Below, one piece after another: positions 7,203-10,714 of a stretch of DNA of 10,714 bases. Position 1 is the first letter of the stretch, and every line of letters begins with the position of its first letter. Under the pieces are notes generated by a model. That model worked only from the letters and a program-made list of their open reading frames with translations. It searched no databases and was not told where the DNA came from. Origin of the DNA: JBCAWW01 sp039024315 (GTDB taxonomy: Bacteria; Bacteroidota; Bacteroidia; J057); contig JBCCQN010000253.1 of NCBI GenBank assembly GCA_039024315.1, positions 1-10,714 of the forward strand, read 5' to 3'. The translations under genes were made by a program, and so were the position numbers.

Positions 7203-10200
7203 ATGAATCTAAATAGTTCATTAAAAAAGACACCAATTGCAGTTATCGGCCTTTCTTCCATGTTTGCTGATGCGAAGAACATAGAAGAGTACTGGACAAA
7301 TATTATTCAAGGAAGGGATAGTATCATTGATGTACCGGAAAATCGTTGGGCGATAGAAGACTATTATGACGAAGATATGCTTGCACCGGATAAAACCTAT
7401 TGCAAGCGAGGGGGCTTTTTGCCTGAGATAGACTTCAACCCCATGGAGTTTGGATTACCGCCCAATATTCTTGAAGTCACAGATGCTAGTCAACTCCTCG
7501 GTTTAGTGGCAGCGAGAGATGCTTTTGAGGACGCTGGTTATGGTAAAAACTCTGGAAGATTTACTGCAGCCCTTAAAGCGAAAACCGGAGTTTTACTGGG
7601 TGTGGGAGGTGGACAAAAGCTCATCACTCCTCTCATTGCTCGTCTTCAATATCCGGTGTGGGAAAAAGCGCTAAGAGCTTCAGGCGTAGCGGAAGAAGAC
7701 ATTCCTAAGATCGTAGAGAAGATGAAAAAAGCCTACGTCAGTTGGAATGAGAATGCATTTCCGGGACTTTTGGGTAATGTCATCTCTGGTCGTATTACCA
7801 ATCGCTTTGATTTAGGAGGTATAAATAGCGTTGTGGACGCTGCTTGTGCGGCTTCACTCAGTGCGATTAAGATGGCTCTGAGTGAATTGGTTGAAGGAAG
7901 GTGTGATATGATGCTAACGGGTGGAGTCGATACTGACAACTCCCCCTTCATGTACATGTCTTTCTCAAAAACACCCGCTTTTTCGAAATCGGGTAATATC
8001 AGTCCCTTTAGCGACAAGGCTGATGGTATGCTCATTGGCGAAGGTATCGGCATGCTGGTTTTGAAGCGATTAGAAGATGCAGAGAGGGATGGCGACAATA
8101 TTTATGCGTTGATAAGAGGGGTTGGGACTTCCAGCGATGGTCGTTTTAAATCGGTTTATGCTCCTCGTCCTTCGGGGCAAGCATTAGCCATGAATCGAGC
8201 TTATGAAGATGCGGGTTATGCCCCTGCTACAGTTGGGCTCATCGAGGCTCACGGTACAGGTACTGGGGCAGGTGATCCTACGGAGTTCACCTCTATGCAA
8301 ATGGTTTTTGGGGCTGATAACCCTCAAAAACAACACATTGCCCTCGGATCGGTAAAATCGCAAATAGGCCATACCAAGTCTGCGGCTGGTGCGGCTGGGA
8401 TCATTAAGGCGGTATTGGGCTTGCATCATAAGGTGTTGCCTCCGACCATTAATGTTGAAAAGCCTAATGCCAAATTCAAGATTGAGGATTCTCCGATTTA
8501 TATCAATACTGAGGCCCGCCCATGGCTTCGTAATGGACATCCTCGCCGAGCTGGTGTTTCTGCTTTTGGTTTTGGCGGAATCAACGTCCACATTACGCTA
8601 GAAGAATATGCTGGACGCAAAAATAAAAATTACCGTTTGCATGAGCCTTTCAAATCTGTCCTCCTGCAAGCGGCTACTCCTGCTGCTTTACAACAAGTCC
8701 TAAAAGCTCATCTTGATCAATTGCAGCAGGCAGAAGGACCAGAAAGTTTTGCACAAATCATACGAGAGAGTAAAGCAGTTAATTTAGTGGCTTCCAATGC
8801 TCGAATTGGTTTTGTGGTGCGTTCTCTGGAAGAGTGCATAGAATTATTGGCCATTACGCTTAAGGAATTAAAAATAAACACAAAAGCATGGAATCATCCC
8901 AAGAGAATCTATTTTCGACCCCATGGGATTGACCCTAAGTCTTACAAAGTAGCGGCTTTATTTGCCGGCCAAGGTTCTCAGTATGTGGGCATGGGTAAAG
9001 AGCTAGCCAATGCATTTCCAACTGTTGCGCAGGCCTTCCAAGACATGGATAGCCTATACCAAGGATCAGGGGAGAAGGCTTTATCTAAAACCATATATCC
9101 GATTCCGGTTTTTTCAAATGAGGAAAGAAAGTCTCAACAAAAAGCGCTAACCCAAACCCAAAACGCTCAACCTGCCATCGGCAGCTTGAGTATGGGGCAG
9201 TACAAGCTACTCAGGCAGGCAGGTTTTCAGCCGCACTTTACGGCTGGGCATAGTTTTGGTGAATTGACTGCCCTTTGGGCTGCAGGGGTATATGACGAGG
9301 CTACTTTTATGGCCTTGGCCAAGGCAAGAGGAGAAGCAATGGCACTACAAAATCCCGCTGCAGATCCGGGTACAATGCTTGCCGTTAAGGCCTCACAAGA
9401 ACATGTACAACAAGCGATCAAAGCTTTCTCAGGGGTTTTTGTTGCGAACGTAAATTCGCCTGATCAAGTCATCCTTGCAGGGGGGACTGAGCAAATTAAA
9501 GCAGCTGGCGAACAACTATCCGCTCAGGGCTTTTCAGTTATTCCGCTAACAGTTTCTGCCGCCTTTCATACTCCATTTGTCAAGCATGCGCAACAGCCCT
9601 TTTCTGCTTTTATAAAGGGACTTAGATTTAGTTCGCCTCAAATTCCGGTTTACTCCAATACTTCTGGCCAAGTTTACCCAAGCGATCCCGGTCCATTAAA
9701 AGCCATCTTGGAGAATCAGATGTTACATCCGGTTCTCTTTAAACAGCAAATCGAAAATCTTTATCAGGCTGGGGCCCGTGTCTTTGTGGAATTTGGCCCT
9801 AAGGGGGTATTGACAAAACTGGTTAAAAGCATTTTAGGGAAAGAAGATATTGTTGCTATCGCTACTAACGATAACGCAAAGCGGGATAGTGATCTCCAGA
9901 TGCGTCAAGCTGTCGTACAGTTGCAAGTATTGGGCTTACCGCTTCAACATATAGATCCTTACAAAAAAGAGCTAGCTCCCCTACCCCCAAAGTCAAAGCT
10001 CACGGTACAATTAAGTGGCAATAACTATGTCTCTCCGGCTACCCAAAAAGACTATCAGGATATACTTAACGATGGTTTTCAGATAAAAAGGGAGACCCCA
10101 AAAACAATTGAAAAAATTGTGCAGGTGGAAAAAATCGTCGAAGTCCCAGTTGTCAGTCCTCCCTCTAACAATCACCTCGAAAGCGAAGAAGAAATGATCA

Positions 10201-10714
10201 ATAAAGAAGTACTCCAATTAATACAGTCCACTTTAGAATCATTCAAAGCAAATCAAACTAAATCCTTAGAGATTTTTGAGCGCTTCATGAATGAACAAAA
10301 TGCACAGTCTCAACAATTACTACAGTTATTAGCAGAGACGATTCAATCAACCAAAGAGTCTACGACTCAAGGCAATGAAATCTCTACGAACGGAAGCAGT
10401 AACTCTCCCGCCTCTATGATCAATGAGGTACCCATTTACTCAAACGGCAATGGGAATGGAAATGGCTATGCAGCAGCTACTAGCATTGCAAAACCAGTAG
10501 CTCAGCATACCGTAGTTGCAACAAAACCAAACTCAGGTATTGACAATCAACAGCTGGCTAGCATGCTGCTTGAGGTAGTGAGTGAGAAGACAGGCTACCC
10601 TGCAGAAATGCTGGAATTGAATATGGACATGGAAGCAGATTTGGGGATTGATTCCATCAAACGAGTGGAAATATTTGGGGCCCTGACCCAAAAGTATCCT
10701 GAGCTATCTGGTAT
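7203..10714 (+). CDS. pfaA: PfaA-like polyunsaturated fatty acid / secondary lipid synthase, 5' part
   Basis: An open frame from ATG 7203 runs 1170 codons to the window end without a stop. Ketosynthase (about 8-470): C215 in VDAACAASLSAI, H350 in EAHGTGTGAGDPTE and H390 in KSQIGHTKSAAGAAG form the Claisen-condensation site; segments such as NSPFMYMSFSKTPAF and YAPRPSGQA are typical of PfaA. Malonyl acyltransferase (about 580-890): GQGSQ 589-593, S684 in GHSFGE, H789 in AAFHTPFV. Then a PfaA-like KLTVQLSGNNY segment (932-942), a helical Gln-rich linker (about 998-1060), an Asn-Gly repeat (1081-1088), and the first ACP with S1151 in LGIDSIKRVEI. In PfaA, several tandem ACPs and a ketoreductase follow; these are past the window. 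It probably forms one transcript with the TetR gene 37 bp upstream. The product (EPA, arachidonic acid, another polyene or a lipid) is unknown. Other KS-AT-ACP synthases are less likely given the overall motif match. Confidence 0.87.
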   Translation, partial: MNLNSSLKKTPIAVIGLSSMFADAKNIEEYWTNIIQGRDSIIDVPENRWAIEDYYDEDMLAPDKTYCKRGGFLPEIDFNPMEFGLPPNILEVTDASQLLGLVAARDAFEDAGYGKNSGRFTAALKAKTGVLLGVGGGQKLITPLIARLQYPVWEKALRASGVAEEDIPKIVEKMKKAYVSWNENAFPGLLGNVISGRITNRFDLGGINSVVDAACAASLSAIKMALSELVEGRCDMMLTGGVDTDNSPFMYMSFSKTPAFSKSGNISPFSDKADGMLIGEGIGMLVLKRLEDAERDGDNIYALIRGVGTSSDGRFKSVYAPRPSGQALAMNRAYEDAGYAPATVGLIEAHGTGTGAGDPTEFTSMQMVFGADNPQKQHIALGSVKSQIGHTKSAAGAAGIIKAVLGLHHKVLPPTINVEKPNAKFKIEDSPIYINTEARPWLRNGHPRRAGVSAFGFGGINVHITLEEYAGRKNKNYRLHEPFKSVLLQAATPAALQQVLKAHLDQLQQAEGPESFAQIIRESKAVNLVASNARIGFVVRSLEECIELLAITLKELKINTKAWNHPKRIYFRPHGIDPKSYKVAALFAGQGSQYVGMGKELANAFPTVAQAFQDMDSLYQGSGEKALSKTIYPIPVFSNEERKSQQKALTQTQNAQPAIGSLSMGQYKLLRQAGFQPHFTAGHSFGELTALWAAGVYDEATFMALAKARGEAMALQNPAADPGTMLAVKASQEHVQQAIKAFSGVFVANVNSPDQVILAGGTEQIKAAGEQLSAQGFSVIPLTVSAAFHTPFVKHAQQPFSAFIKGLRFSSPQIPVYSNTSGQVYPSDPGPLKAILENQMLHPVLFKQQIENLYQAGARVFVEFGPKGVLTKLVKSILGKEDIVAIATNDNAKRDSDLQMRQAVVQLQVLGLPLQHIDPYKKELAPLPPKSKLTVQLSGNNYVSPATQKDYQDILNDGFQIKRETPKTIEKIVQVEKIVEVPVVSPPSNNHLESEEEMINKEVLQLIQSTLESFKANQTKSLEIFERFMNEQNAQSQQLLQLLAETIQSTKESTTQGNEISTNGSSNSPASMINEVPIYSNGNGNGNGYAAATSIAKPVAQHTVVATKPNSGIDNQQLASMLLEVVSEKTGYPAEMLELNMDMEADLGIDSIKRVEIFGALTQKYPELSG
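10443..10466 (+). repeat. Asn-Gly dipeptide repeat in the AT-ACP linker
   Basis: Four consecutive Asn-Gly codon pairs (residues 1081-1088 of the synthase) with varied glycine codons (GGC, GGG, GGA, GGC). The DNA is thus not a perfect tandem repeat, which points to selection for the peptide rather than recent slippage. It lies just before the first carrier protein and probably works as a flexible hinge. Confidence 0.6.

Noticed and set aside
7733..8591. Minus-strand open frames within the synthase gene
   Set aside because: They lie opposite the ketosynthase coding frame, show no recognisable domain and are best explained as shadows of codon use.
1..10714. CRISPR arrays, insertion sequences, phage genes or toxin-antitoxin pairs
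   Set aside because: No regularly spaced repeats, transposase or integrase motifs, or small paired genes were seen on either strand.

Overview
The window looks like chromosomal DNA of a marine, agar-degrading member of the Bacteroidota. The reasons are a GH50-type agarase lipoprotein next to 2-keto-3-deoxy-sugar catabolism genes, almost no Shine-Dalgarno sequences, moderately AT-rich DNA, an exact TAnnTTTG (Bacteroidota-type) -7 element in the one clear regulatory region, and a PfaA-type lipid synthase of a kind known from some marine Bacteroidota. Genus and species cannot be fixed from the sequence alone.

Region 1 (1-5328, all + strand) is the end of a polysaccharide-use operon. In order it holds the C-terminal third of a 2-keto-3-deoxygluconate kinase (kdgK), a KDPG/KDPGal aldolase (eda), a secreted PhoD-like metallophosphatase, and a lipoprotein beta-agarase-like glycoside hydrolase. 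GH50 enzymes release neoagaro-oligosaccharides. The 3,6-anhydro-L-galactose part of these is known to be converted through keto-deoxy acids to KDG, which the kinase and aldolase cleave to pyruvate and glyceraldehyde-3-phosphate. The window therefore shows the first and last steps of agar use; the middle steps, transporters and regulator are outside it. The phosphatase has no obvious place in this pathway.

Region 2 (5329-5803) is a 475-base gap with no recognisable gene. It holds a possible terminator hairpin, a perfect 12-bp palindrome and some short repeats. It separates two convergent units.

Region 3 (5804-10714) is the start of a polyunsaturated-fatty-acid/secondary-lipid synthase (Pfa-like) locus. 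A Sfp-type phosphopantetheinyl transferase (pfaE-like, - strand) is divergent from a TetR-family regulator (+ strand). The regulator is followed 37 bp later by a very large gene that runs off the window end. The visible 1170 codons of that gene encode a ketosynthase, a malonyl acyltransferase, a helical and Asn-Gly-rich linker, and the first acyl carrier protein domain, which is the order in PfaA. The transferase would attach phosphopantetheine to the ACP serines. A perfect 11-bp inverted repeat spans the divergent promoter region and is a strong candidate operator for the TetR protein. The remaining pfa genes (pfaB, pfaC, pfaD) would be expected downstream, beyond the window.
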